Program-made: the position numbers and the translations under genes
In this document: in pieces, positions 51,949-63,787 of the stretch
Position numbering within the stretch: the first letter of the stretch is position 1
How the letters are laid out: every line of letters starts with the position of its first letter
Notes under the pieces: model-generated
Seen by the model: the letters and a program-made list of their open reading frames with translations, nothing else
What the model was told of the DNA's origin: nothing
Databases searched by the model: none
Source of the DNA: Archegozetes longisetosus
Lineage: Eukaryota > Arthropoda > Arachnida > Sarcoptiformes > Trhypochthoniidae
DNA: 64,000 nucleotides
Direction: 5' to 3'
NCBI GenBank assembly: GCA_018873245.2
Contig: JAEMBT020000006.1
Span: 4,517,855-4,581,854 of the forward strand

Positions 51949-52999
51949 AATAAATAGTATGTCATTTGAAATATACTTGTCCCAAACCACATCGAAACAA
52001 GTCCACCGAAACAACTGAAATAATCAATTGGACTTAATTTTGGTAAATGGCTTATGAATATTTTCGGTTGTTTAGACAATTTCATCCAAAAAAAGTCTGC
52101 TATTATCTTGAATAAATCCAATAAAACGAGATTCATAGTATTTAGTGAAACAACTTTTTCCACAAACTTGTTTCGCTCTTGAAATATGATTTTTGGCTAC
52201 AAAACCACATTTATCTGATTCTGAACAAACTTTATATTGCGTCACATTTCCAAAGGTGTAGTACAACCAATTTTTATTGCAGCCACATTTTTTTTAGCTC
52301 TTTCTTTCTCAAATAATCGACAATACAATCTTCTCTCGATCGATAAGACTCCAAACCATTTGAATTTTGATCATAAACAGTACAATTTGTCTGATAGGGT
52401 GATGGCAATAAATTTTCATCAGTGAATGTGTATTCAACTGGAGTGTGGCCCAATTTCGCGATTTCCAGTTTATGACTGAATAAATGCGGTGAAGATTTGT
52501 TCGAATGAATTATTGCAAATAAACTGTAGTCATTGTCAATTATTATATGAAAAAATGTATCTTTCTTAAAAATAAGATTCTCTCTCGATAGACCAAAATA
52601 AGTGATGCAATCGTGAGAAAAATTTGTCGAACTTTCAATTATAACAGTCAAATCACTACAATTTACATAGCTAAAACTTAAATCTTCGCTTTTGTTACAA
52701 CAAATTATCGATTGACTCAAATGTTTTCCAATAGTATAATTTTCAGAAACTCTAATGTGCGAAAATTCACTTTTGGACTTAATACAAAAAGAAACAGCAG
52801 GAAAATCTTCGTCAGAAAAATCTACTTTCAGTTCAACTACAGTATCGAATTGACAGTAACTGATCGATAACAACACTATTTGATAAACGCATACAATTAA
52901 TGAGATGATTTTGCATATCAGAATCAATAGTTTCGAATTAAGCTGATTTCTATGCAAAAAGACTTCGACAATTCGTATCATTTCCTTCAGATTACTCAA
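51947..52999 (-). CDS. DEG/ENaC-like channel unit A
   Basis: ATG 52999 starts a short cytoplasmic end and a membrane segment at about residues 24-48, followed by the family signature FPAVSFC at 66-72. The extracellular part has many N-glycosylation sites and the cysteine-rich region (REDCIVDYLRKKELKK, CGCNKNWLYY, CSESDKC, CGKSCFTKYYE). The end has HLPKLSPIDYFSCFGGLVSM and WFGTSIF, the second membrane segment with the G-x-S filter as GTS. Two one-base shifts interrupt the frame, in runs of eight T (52288-52295) and seven A (52088-52094); removing one base from each restores the family order. Probable amiloride-type cation channel of the pickpocket kind in the plasma membrane. The frame runs on into unit B without a stop. 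Confidence 0.78.
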
Positions 53000-54715
53000 T
53001 CAACTTTAAAATACAAACTTAATGGAAGAACATGATTTTCCATACTTATGTCAAATTTTGCATAAGTGCTGTCTTTTCTATTTTGATAAAATGATTGAAT
53101 TTGAAGTCAATTAAGCTAAATCATCACAAATTTAAATGTTTATAACAAAATAGTACTGAAAATTGTGCGAAAATACATCAGATAGTTGTGATTTCAGTGA
53201 TTATGACGCTCTATAATAAACAGGTCGTAATGCCATGCAAATGGAGACTGAAAGTATATTTAAAACATGCATTGGTGAAAAATCAATATTTCGGTGACGA
53301 ATTCATATGTTGTTATGCTGATACGGCTTTTCGAATTTAATTAACTTTAAATAGTTTATAGCAGTCGGTGAAATTATTTCTTCAGTGGCAAGTAATAGTG
53401 TCGAAAAAATTGACTTATTAAAGAATGATGGATTCAAAATCGATAATTGAATAGACTGCTGCATAGCATGTTACTTGTCTACTATGCATTATTCAGATAG
53501 TATCATTTCAAGTTACACGTTAAATTTATTGGAACTATTAAATAAATTTAGTTAAAATACAGAAGGAATGACTTCTCTCTGCTGAATAAGTGGTCTTCGA
53601 TCGTTTTGTTGACTCTGATACACGTCTAAAAGGTTGGATAAATTGTTTTAAAACAACTTTTTTGCCATTTTTAAACATTTTCTAAAAACTAAACATTAGT
53701 GTCTATGGAAGAAAGATTTCTTTAAAACAAATTTTGCAACCCTACTTATCTTAATTGTTTTCCTTCTATTATACCGATACGAACACAACATGTTGTGGGT
53801 TCATGTTCGCGGTCGAAATTTTTTAACAAGTTCATCCTTGTCTATTTCAATATTGAATGTAACTTTCGAGGAGTTAATAGAAGTCAAATTATAACTAATT
53901 CTATTTTTTGCTGCACTTAAAGCCACTAAATGCGTTTTGACCACTGAAATGCAATTGTTCTATTTATTTCTGTCTTCAAAATTGATTTCATTTCAGTTAT
54001 CATGTAAAGCTATAGAACGATTCCGATATTAAGTTTTAGTTCAATACTTTTGAGACTTTTTATCACTGCATATTTGTAACGTCTTCTTTACTAAATGGAT
54101 TAGTCTAATTACAAGAATATTGAGGGAAACTAGAACAATATTTGTTTGGCATTGTATGTATCGAACCATTCAATAAGAGTGTATGAATGATTGCTTTATT
54201 AATAGTAACATTGAATTAATAGATTTTTTATCATTTAAATGTAAAACACTTATAGCATTCAAATCTTATTCTATCTCTAATCCAGTGAAACCCGTTTGAT
54301 TTAGAATTTGTCAGTTTAGTTAAAACAGCTGACAACAAGCGATATTTACAACAACCATTTGTTGTCAATAAGTTTTGATAAGTCAGTAATACCTTTGATA
54401 TCTCATTTGTATTGATGTAAGAGTATATATCAAAAGCACAATAAAAAGTATACCTATCAAATATTTACAGTAAAATAATTACTAATAAGAAATTGTTTAG
54501 GAGGAAACTTATTTTTAAAATCAAGTCTTCTAGTTTTGTTGGTTAATCATAGAATAATGTGTCAACTTCAGAAAGTGATTGCTAACTCAGTTTCTAAAGA
54601 GGTATCAACAAGAGTTCGTTTAATGAGAGCTATTTTAATAAAATGAATAAGAAATGACTTAGGCGCAGTATTAAGGGTTTAAAATAAGTGGATTGTGATT
54701 ATAACAAGTTAAAAA
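53000..54715. other. Spacer upstream of the channel gene
   Basis: Near 53.80-53.95 kb the minus strand shows a weak relative of the unidentified exon at 54.7 kb (TSINSSKVTFNIEI against KSTSTKSTFKIESI), short and interrupted. Otherwise AT-rich with nothing recognised. Confidence 0.4.
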
Positions 54716-55018
54716 TTAGACGGGTTTCATTGTAATATAAAATTCAGTTTTCATATTCTTAGTAATTTCTTTGCAACCGAAAGGTATTTCGTGAGAAAAT
54801 TCAGCGTATCTTACATTCAACAGACAAATCATTAAATTTTGCATATTTTTAACTTTAAATTCGTATGATTCCGAAAAATTCACACCAATTCTATTGTTTG
54901 AGCCTCCAATTGACTCAATTTTGAATGTTGACTTCGTGGAGGTAGACTTCTGTTCTATGAAAGTCAGATTATTATTTACAACATAATCATAACATAAATT
55001 TAATGTATTGATTTTTAA
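54716..55018 (-). CDS. Unidentified coding-like exon (probably last exon of an unknown gene)
   Basis: The minus strand is open for 100 codons to a TAA with amino-acid composition and codon use unlike the flanking spacer: it contains KSTSTKSTFKIESIGGSNNR, VNFSESYEFKVKN, LLNVRYAEFSHEIPFGCKEI and TEFYITMKPV. There is no ATG near the start; a good acceptor (CTGACTTTCATAG) precedes the codons for QKSTSTK, so the true exon probably starts about 54958. No 5' exon was found, possibly because the Tc1 element at 55.7 kb lies upstream. I do not recognise the family. A weaker, broken relative lies near 53.9 kb. Confidence 0.45.
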   Translation of the reverse strand, partial: LKINTLNLCYDYVVNNNLTFIEQKSTSTKSTFKIESIGGSNNRIGVNFSESYEFKVKNMQNLMICLLNVRYAEFSHEIPFGCKEITKNMKTEFYITMKPV

Positions 55019-55747
55019 TCATTCGTCACCTGGAGCTACGTTCTGGAAACTTTATAAAATTAGCAATATTGCAAAGTGTACGATATGAACGGATGGTTTG
55101 CAATCAACTATTCACAATCGCGTTATGCTTTGCAATTTGTAACCGTTCGAGAGTGCGGCCCCCGAATTTTGGATTGTTACTTAAATATGTCCTATAAATA
55201 GGAACGGAAAGATAGCATAGATAGTTATTCTAATAATTACAATAATTGCTATTATTATTAAGCTTCAAGTTCGAGTCGATCATTGTTTAATATTAAGCAA
55301 CTTTCTAAAGTTTGATTTTTAGAACAAAATCACAAATAAATTTTATAAATTTAATGATTTAATTGAATTGATAATAGAGTGGAGTTATATATTCTGAGGT
55401 TAAGAAGTCTTGAGGATAATTTGATGAGGATATTCTGTAGGTCATCAATAGATAAATTATTTCATAACTCAAGTAATCTCCCAATTGATGCCATTGATCA
55501 AAATAATGTGATAAATGGTTAACCTTTATAAGTCTAATACAGTACTCAACGTGATTCGAAATAGACTATTTAGTAAACCTAAGCATTGAATTCAAATCTA
55601 TAGACTAATTATCCACAAGTATCAAGACATGAACCTTTACAATATATCTATCTACTACTTCATATTTGTGAAACTAAATAAAATTTTTATGATAAACATT
55701 ATTAAGCCTGAATTAGATAGCTATGAAATATTTTCATAAATAAAATA

Positions 55748-57179
55748 CAAGGTAAGAAAAAAATGATTTTCTCGTAGTCTAGAGCAAAATCGATTGGATA
55801 TTCCGACTACGTTAAAAAGCACATTAAAAAAAGTTTATATTTAAAAACCTAATAAATGTGTAACGTTGTTAACGAACGATATTCTGTTAGTAAACTAACA
55901 AAGGAGACCAATATTTTCCGACGGGCCACTGGGCCCGTCCGATTTTGATGAGTGACATATCATTTGAAAGGTCTTTTGACGCTCAACACAAAAGTTTCTA
56001 GGGACTTTTTACCAAAATCAATAGTTTTCGAGTCATGAGGGAAAAATCGCCTTATGTTAAAAACAATTTTTTTCGGGTTTTTAGCCACAAAAATATAAAA
56101 TTTGTGTTGCCCGCTTCCTACCACGTGGAAGTAAACCCAAAGGAAGCATAAAACTAAAACCAAAACTAAAAACAAACTTAAAAACTATAAAATAATTAAT
56201 CTGTATCAGTGCTATCCGGATAGTTAAAATCTTTGAAAAAATCATCAAATTGCCTACCTGGTGATTTGATCTCAGATAGGTATCTGCCATATCCGAGGTA
56301 CCAGAGCGCTGTCATTATATGTGCACAGTATCCGACAGTTCTGAGGCCGTTTTTGAACGGACAACAGTACTTGGTTTGCTAGCCATCGCTCTAAGCATGT
56401 CTTATATTTTTTGACCTAGTTGCCTTCTTATAACTCTGTAGAGGCTTCTTCCATGGTACGGATCTAATTCGGTTTTACGAGACCTTTCTAAATATATGAA
56501 TATTAAAAGGATTTTTGGCTTTAATACGCATAAATTATTAATTGCCGTTCCGAACCTTTTGAAGCTTATAACTCGGAAACGGAATGAGATAGACTATAAG
56601 TCATATATATATATTTGAACTCAGTAAAGTAAGATCTATCCAATGATGCTAAAATTTGCGGGGCCCTAAAATATTGGTCTTTTTTAATAAATCTGTTTTA
56701 AATCGCTTTTTCATACTATTTTCATTGATATCATTTGGAAAAATGGATGTCAGAAAAGTAACTTTTCTCCATGACAGAGCTCCCTGAACAAAAGCGGAAT
56801 TAACTTTTGGGGAAATGATTTCTGGGCAGGTAACAGTCCTGATCTCAACCCTGCAGAACATATTGGATCATTAATTAAAGATGAGATTAAAAAAAGAATT
56901 TTGTGAGAAGATAGACTAAGTCGATTTTCTTATGATGTTTTACTCAACCACTTGAGAGAAGTTTTAATTTGATTTAAAAATAATACTGATTTATTTGGAT
57001 ATTTATTGTTAACTTATCCTAAAAGATTAACTGCTGTAATTCAAGCTCAAGGCTCTCATACTGGCTACATAAACCCTTTTTAATGTATTTTTTAACGAAG
57101 AATCAGAATATCCAACCGATTTTGCTCTAACTATAATAGTTTTTGTTCTACGCTGCGGGAAAATTATTCTTTTACCCTG
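55748..57179 (+). mobile_element. Degenerate Tc1-like transposon
   Basis: Both ends are inverted copies (CAAGGTAAG...TTTTCTCGTAG against CAGGGTAAA...TTTTCCCGCAG, then AGAGCAAAATCGRTTGGATA) and are flanked by TA. The plus strand around 56745-57083 encodes the C-terminal third of a Tc1-family transposase: TFLHDRAP, then after a frame change FWAGNSPDLNPAEHIGSLIK, then RFSYDVLLNHLREVLI and LTYPKRLTAVIQAQGSHTGY. At least two in-frame TGA codons and one frame change are present. The length of 1432 bp is near full size, but the N-terminal half was not recognised and may be replaced. Confidence 0.85.
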
Positions 57180-59064
57180 TAAGTTCAAGAATTAAATCAC
57201 CATAAATAAAAAACTTTGTATCTAAAATTGGAATATATTTATTAAACAGTTATTACTGTTTAACGTCTATTTGCATTTTTCAAAATAATTATCAAGAGTA
57301 AGTCAAAGCAATTTAAATATAAATGAATAAATTTTTATAATAGTGTTTTGTAATTTTATAGTATATGTCCAGATACAGTATTCGGCGTCAATGTGAGTCC
57401 GAATTCGGTGGCGGGATTCGGTGTAAACCTAAAACCGAACAAAATTTCCGCAATTTGAAGGCAAATTCGACTTTAAAAAATTATATGAATTTTTATTGGA
57501 TAATTAAACTTCATAACAATATCATTCTGTTACACTGTTATATCATCGAGCCGAAACTGTATTCACAAATTATATTCTAATGGAAAGACCCTGGCACTCA
57601 ATGAGAAGTTCATATTTTTCAATAGAACATTCATGGAGAAAAAACTTCTTCGTATTTGGAAGATACCATCTCTTGAGAAATTTTTTACAAAACTATTTAA
57701 AGCTAAATCCAGATTCAAAAATATAGATATCTGCCCAAATAATGTTTTTAAATTTGTTAAGAATGATGTGCAGAAATATCAAGTAATTTGTTGGCTATTG
57801 TCAAGATATTGAGCTTGAACTATCTAGTAACCGTAGCCATACCGCCATCAAAATTCAAATGTTGTTTCACATCTACGTAAACTGAATATGCTGAGGAAAT
57901 CTGGTGGTATTTCATGTATTTTCCTAAAAACATTAAAATTCGTGTTCACATATTGTAAAACTGAATTGCACAGTAAATCCTGGTAGAGCTATGGAAAATA
58001 TTAAAGTTGTGTTCGAAATTATTATTAGTCACTTAGGAGAGTATAAAAAGTCCAAGAGTAACCTTCAAAGCATGAATATTACACAATTTACAGAATACTG
58101 AGAGATACCTTATATAACTATCATGTTATTGATTTGATTTTCTTATTTACTTCTTAAATATCAAAGGGTAAAACTAGTAAAGCCTATCTTAAACACATTG
58201 TAGGAACTAGCTCGCGATAACTTACATAGAAATGAAACAACGAGATAAATTAAACGGTTTGCAGTTACAAACCTTGAACCATTATAGTTTCTATAGATAT
58301 TATATTATAACCACTTTATTTGGAAAATAAAAGGGTAAAATCCTAGTTTTATCTGAACTATTTCAGTTTATCTAAAGTTCTAAAGAGAATAGGTGAAAGA
58401 TATGTAGTGCTTTTTGTGTTTTCCAGAGAACAAAATAGGTAAGTATTCAATTTAAACTATCAGAAACAAAATAGTGTAAACTTTAAAAGTAATCATTTAT
58501 AAATGCACTAAAATAAGACAATTTAGTTAAAAAGGACATAATATATAAATGTTATTGATAATGGCAAAAAATCTATGCGCTTGAAATTTCATCAAAATAT
58601 TGCATTTATATGCTAGTTGAAAGTTAGTACTTATTAGATGTTTTGAATCGCTTGCTATGTTTCAGCGTTTTACTGAAAATGCATTTATGACAAGGTTATT
58701 GTTATGCATTTAGTTATAAGGAGTTTTGAAATGGGTTTAAAAATGCAGACGCAGTGTGTTCGAGCCTAACAAGTAGACCCGGGGAAACTTGGGAATAATT
58801 ACTACGTTATAGCGAAACCAGACTCGGTGCACAAAAAGCACTCGATGCATTGAGCGTAAAGTTCAGAAAACATATTAGGCGCAAATTAATCCTTCAGTGG
58901 AACGGTCTGAGAACTTACACTATTGGTATTCGTGGCACAAAATTTTGGGCGAGTCTAAAGTCACTTTAAGGGTTGTTAGGAATCTATATTGTTTAACTGA
59001 TGAGATCTTGTATAAGTGAAGCCAAATATGTAAACTCGTTAGACCTCATGATTCGATGGCAAAT
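57180..59064. other. AT-rich spacer
   Basis: A less AT-rich stretch near 58.74-58.92 kb contains a B-box-like TGTTCGAGCC but no matching A box; nothing further is supported. Confidence 0.4.
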
Positions 59065-59136
59065 CGTCGCTTTGGAACCATACTGTCGTATCTCTGAAAT
59101 AACATTACAGATACGACAGTATGTTCCATGGCGACG
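59065..59136. ncRNA. miRNA-precursor-like hairpin
   Basis: A 72-base stretch folds into a stem of about 32 pairs with few mismatches (CGTCGC, GGAAC-ATACTGTCGTATCT) and a loop of about 10 bases. Size and regularity match an animal pre-miRNA, and either strand could be the transcript. It could equally be a tiny foldback repeat. No known miRNA was recognised. Confidence 0.35.
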
Positions 59137-59222
59137 AAATATAGAGATACATCTATTAAAGTTTTCATTTGAATGCCTGTATAACTCGTTCAAAACGCTC
59201 AACATCGTATATTTAATTCATT

Positions 59223-60499
59223 TTTAAAGAGTGGTATCCAAAATTTCAAAAGCTTACGACTCTCGAAGCGTTCAACCGGTATGCTTAAGACTTATATTTC
59301 TGGAAACTATGTACAGTCGTTTGCAAAACTCCGGGAAGTGGTTTTTGAGCATTCTATACCCCTAAAGGTTGGTAAATTTGGATGAAATCTTTTAAGAATA
59401 AACTCTGGATTGTCAAGAACATTTTCACAGAACCGCTAATCAAAATTCCCAAAAGTACCTACCTAATCCAGGTAAACTTGTACAGAATAAACTGACGAAT
59501 GAATTCGAGTTCTGACAATTAGGATCAAAACTACTTTAAAAATAAGTTAATACATGTAATTTTGTTTGACCTAAAACCTCCTAAGTTAATAACTGTAGTG
59601 ATATCAACTTGGAATTCCTATAACCTTGTTAGAGCGTAACTTTTGAACCAAGAACGCGAACTGCTTGAAATTGGTGTCAAATTGAAGGTATCCTAAAGCT
59701 TTATCAGGAAATTGATTAATCTTTGAAATTTGATTTGTAAAATTGAAAATTTAATAAGCCAATTAGCTTTAGCACAAAATTCATTAAGCATTACTTTGTT
59801 AAAAATTTATGAGTATAGTTACTGGTTTTTCAACCAAAAACCATAAACAAAATCATAAAATCACATTATTTTGATTACGAATAGGAAATTTGTGTATACA
59901 GGCAAATTCGACGATTGTTCAAAGAAGAGTTTGAAAATACCTTCAATTTGATACCATTTTCAAGTAGTTCTGGCCCTCTGTTCAGAAGTTACTCTCAAAT
60001 GAAATTATCGGAATTTCAAGTTTAATGCGCTACAATTATTAAATAAGGAATTTTTAAGTCAAACGAAAATATATGTATTCGCTAATTTTTAAAGTAGTTT
60101 CTATTCCAATTGTCAAAACTCGAATTCAAGAGTCAGTTTATTCTGTACACGTTTACCTGGATTAAGTAGGTACTTTTGGGAATTTTGATTAGCGGCTTTG
60201 TGAAAATGTTCTTGACAATCCAGAGTTTATTCATAAAAAATTCATCCAGATTTACCAACCTTTATGGGTATAGAATGCTCAAAAACCACTTCCCGGAGTT
60301 TTGCAAACGACTGTACATAAGCGTTTAATATGATGTGCACATCATCATCTGTTCCAATAGGTCCACCGATGAACATCGATGATAGGCACATGATTTCAAA
60401 GCTTGCTGCACATAGTTTCCAGAAATATAAGTCTTAAGCATATTGGTTGGACGCTTCAAGAGTTGTAGGCTTTTGAAGTTGTGAAAACCACTCTTTAAA
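59223..60499. mobile_element. Large imperfect palindrome with a nested 90-bp insertion
   Basis: The two halves are inverted copies along nearly the whole 1277 bp: ends TTTAAAGAGTGG, then AGACTTATATTTCTGGAAAC, then TTTGCAAAACTCCGGGAAGT, then a more diverged centre near 59.79 kb (AAATTGAAGGTAT in both arms). The right arm alone carries 90 extra bases at 60320-60409 flanked by ACATA on both sides. No coding region was found. It reads as an old foldback transposon. Confidence 0.8.
60320..60409. mobile_element. 90-bp insertion nested in the palindrome's right arm
   Basis: Present in one arm only and flanked by the direct repeat ACATA (60315-60319 and 60410-60414), as expected for a small insertion. 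It contains the perfect 16-base palindrome ATGATGTGCACATCAT. Origin unknown. Confidence 0.55.
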
Positions 60500-60554
60500 A
60501 CTGATTAACTATATGATGAGGAGTGTTTCGAACTCGCCATACAGCCATTTATTC

Positions 60555-62529
60555 GGATGAATCTTGGCAATCCCTGCTCGGGGTGTTCCTATTGACCTAT
60601 ATCAACAAGTCATATGTCGTTGGAAAGGTCTCGTCAAGCTGAGTCCAACGATACCATATATGATGACCTGTGACCTCGGCTTCGCCGACGGGTGACCTTT
60701 AATCTCTGACTTATTATCACAATATTTAACCCCTACAACATACATATCGTTGGAAAGGTCTCGACATACAGAGCTCAACGATGCCAGACATGGTAACCTG
60801 TGATCTCGAGTTTACCGACGGGTGACCTCTGACTTCTGACCTCTGACCAAAATACTTAACCCCTACAACATATATATCGTTGAAACGGTCTCGACAAACT
60901 GAATACAATGATAACACTCATGTGATCTTGAGACCTATTCAACATAATAGTTTCGATTTTCAAATTATATCATCCCCTTATAAGATCAAATGGTGTTTGT
61001 ATAATTTACCCTTCTGAGAAATTATGGACACTCATAATTTTCTTCATCTACCTTCCACAGTGCGGTTTTCAATTGACTTTTTAGTCTTTTCGTCGCTAAT
61101 GGTACTTCAGTACTCTGATACTGAATGCATTGTTATTAAAGCTCAGAGAAAAATCGTATTAGATATATAGCTGTCTAATTTGTCGAAAATTTCACTCCTA
61201 CTTTAGGAACATACTTGAAGGTTCTAAACTCTCAATAGGAGAGACATTGCGCATGATATTAGCATTTGTAGCTGAGCTTACTAATCGACAAATGGCAATT
61301 GTGTGTCATGCTGAAAAAATACAATTTCAGATTGGTATTCTGCTTGCAGAAAAGTTCAAGAGGTCATCTGATCTCAACCTGAACGTAAAATTGGAGGTCT
61401 ATATGATGAGGATGGCAAAATATTCAATCATTTTGTCTAAATTGACGAAACTCATATTGTTCATCGTTAATACGAGCGAGGCAGAATGTTAGAAGGAGAA
61501 AAACATATTTGGGTCCTAGGTAGGACATGCAGATTAATGAAAGAGGCATTCATGTTTAGAGTCCCAAATAGAACAGTATCTGTTATTGACTGTTTAGTTA
61601 GGAATTATGTTTAGCCAGATTTAATCTTAGTTACCGATTCAGCTGCAGTTTATAAGTACATTTCACTTAAGTATCATCATTTGTTTGACCATTATAGTGT
61701 CAATCACAGCTTTCATTTTATTTGTCCAGATGATAAACTAATACACACCCAAAAATTGAAAGCCGTTGGGCACAATTGAAAAAAATATTAAATCTTATGG
61801 CTTAAACAAGTACATTGACCAATTCATTTCTCAATACTTATACAAATTTGCTCATTTTAAGAGTAGAAAAGTACCGTTATAGTCAAAGATTTAAACATTT
61901 TCTGAAAGATGTTAAAAGATGTCGTTCTGAAAGTTTATCATGGACCTGCTCTTTATTTAGATGGACATACTCTTCATCGTACACCATTTTATCACGATGC
62001 ATTCCACGATTCGAATTCTGATTAACTGGAAAATAAGGTGTATTGAACTCCTCGCCCCGTTCTAAGGGCAAAGGGAGGGCACAGGCAGTGCCCAGTGGGG
62101 CAGTTCCCCAGAGCGCTCAACGGTGAAAACTATCGTTTTATTTTTCAAATTCTCAAGATCACATGAGTGTTATCATTGTATTCAGTTTGTCGAGACCGTT
62201 TCAACGATATATATGTTGTAGGGGTTAAGTATTTTGGTCAGAGGTCAGAAGTCAGAGGTCACCCGTCGGTAAACTCGAGATCACAGGTTACCATGTCTGG
62301 CATCGTTGAGCTCTGTATGTCGAGACCTTTCCAACGATATGTATGTTGTAGGGGTTAAATATTGTGATAATAAGTCAGAGATTAAAGGTCACCCGTCGGC
62401 GAAGCCAAGGTCACAGGTCATCATATATGGTATCGTTGGACTCAGCTTGACGAGACCTTTCCAACGACATATGACTTGTTGATATAGGTCAATAGGAACA
62501 CCCCGAACAAGGATTGCTAAGATTCACCC
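60555..62529 (+). mobile_element. Merlin transposon with 379-bp terminal inverted repeats and a broken transposase
   Basis: Arms 60555-60933 and 62151-62529 are inverted copies differing at only a few positions; each contains about three degenerate 130-bp subrepeats around TCGTTGGAAAGGTCTCG. Because of this, the same 63-residue chance frame occurs in both arms. Between them, about 61235-61860 on the plus strand encodes a Merlin transposase in several frames: AFVAELTNRQ, KRSSDLNLNVK, IDETHIVHRKYERGRMLEG, FRVPNRTVSVID, VTDSAAVYKYISLKYHHLF, VNHSFHF, HTQKIESRWAQLKK. It has in-frame stops and frame changes, so it is not functional. The flanks ATTTATTC and ATTCTTTC agree at six of eight places, a possible decayed target duplication. 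Confidence 0.9.
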
Positions 62530-63240
62530 ATTCTTTCTACAACAAAGATTGAGAGTTTTATTAAAGATGAAATTCAGTGCTATTATTTTTGCGCATTCCC
62601 TTATTTTTGTAGGCGGCATTACGGTTCTGCAATAATTTCGGCTAAAATAATTGTTCAGCGATTATTTGATTAAATTTTACATTTTGACCACGTCTATTGG
62701 CAATATGAGCAAGATAATATATCGACATTTAGCTAATTTCAACAAGTTTATATATAGATTTAACAAGAATCAGGTTACTGAATGACTTACATTGTGCATT
62801 TTGTATAGATCCTTTAATAAGCCTTTTAACGGTAAATAATAGGAATCTATGACTAATAAAGTTTACAAACTTTTTCCTTTACCTTTTATTATTTTGAGTT
62901 TCAAATATTTACCATGTTTAACCCTTAAGAACATAGATTCAGCAATGCATTGATAATAGTTAGGCGTATGCTAATCTTTGATAACGTTGTCAACAATTAA
63001 AATGTTCGAAGCTAGATGAGTACATTTCACACTCGCACCCGCAGAGCTGTGCGGGTACGCTCACGTTTACAATAGATACGAGTGCAAAACTAGGCGGGTG
63101 TAGGCTGTGAGAGTTTGAAAATCGTTCCCTTCATACCCTCACAAAGTTTTGATAAGATTTTACAACTGTTTAAAATGATTCAATTATACTTTCAAAGAAA
63201 ATCTATTACAATAATTAGAAGAAAAGAGATACACTCATAG
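62530..63240. other. Spacer
   Basis: A short GC-richer patch near 63.03-63.12 kb (CGCACCCGCAGAGCTGTGCGGGT, partly self-complementary) stands out, but no feature can be assigned. Confidence 0.35.
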
Positions 63241-63787
63241 GCAAAGGGAGTAAAAATCGGGAGTAAAAACCTCCAAAATCGGTCGGGAATCGGGAGTATA
63301 AAATGGCCAAAATCGGGAAAATAAAATTTTTAATTTGTTTTTATTTTTCATATCATTCAAAGAATAACATTTTCTTTCAAATTTACAAATTTGCATTTTT
63401 ACAAATCATTTAAATAAAACATTCATTAAGTCGATGCAAACACTGATACAGTGAGACAACAGTTCATACCAGTGCTGAATACAGTCTTTAATTAAAACTG
63501 TTTGCAATAAATTATATTTTGTTAAATTTTTACAGTTTTTTGTGTTTAAGTATTTTTGATCTTAAAGTGATTGATAAAAATCTGAATTACTTTTGAAAAA
63601 ATGCGTTTTTCGGGACTTATTTTGAAAAACTGCTTAATTCGGGAATAAACCCTAAAATCGGGAAAATTCGGGAAAATAAAACTTTGCATTTTGAGTCAAT
63701 TAAATGCTATTAGACTAATACTAAATAATTCCCGATATTCTTCCCTCTCGTTCTGATTCGGGAATTCCCGATTTTTACTCCCTTTGC
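63241..63787. mobile_element. Inverted-repeat element with TCATAG duplication
   Basis: Ends GCAAAGGGAGTAAAAATCGG and its inverse (about 22 bases) lie between TCATAG at 63235-63240 and 63788-63793. Short words such as AATCGGGA recur many times near both ends. The 547-bp interior has no coding region. It is a MITE-like element of unrecognised family. Confidence 0.8.

Noticed and set aside
58750-58770. B-box-like TGTTCGAGCC suggesting a tRNA gene
   Set aside because: No A box or acceptor stem pairs with it.
58993-59227. Overlapping 70- and 75-residue frames on opposite strands
   Set aside because: They are produced by the hairpin's self-complementarity.
60726-62358. Two identical 63-residue frames on opposite strands
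   Set aside because: They exist only because the Merlin terminal repeats are inverted copies; the predicted peptide crosses subrepeat boundaries.
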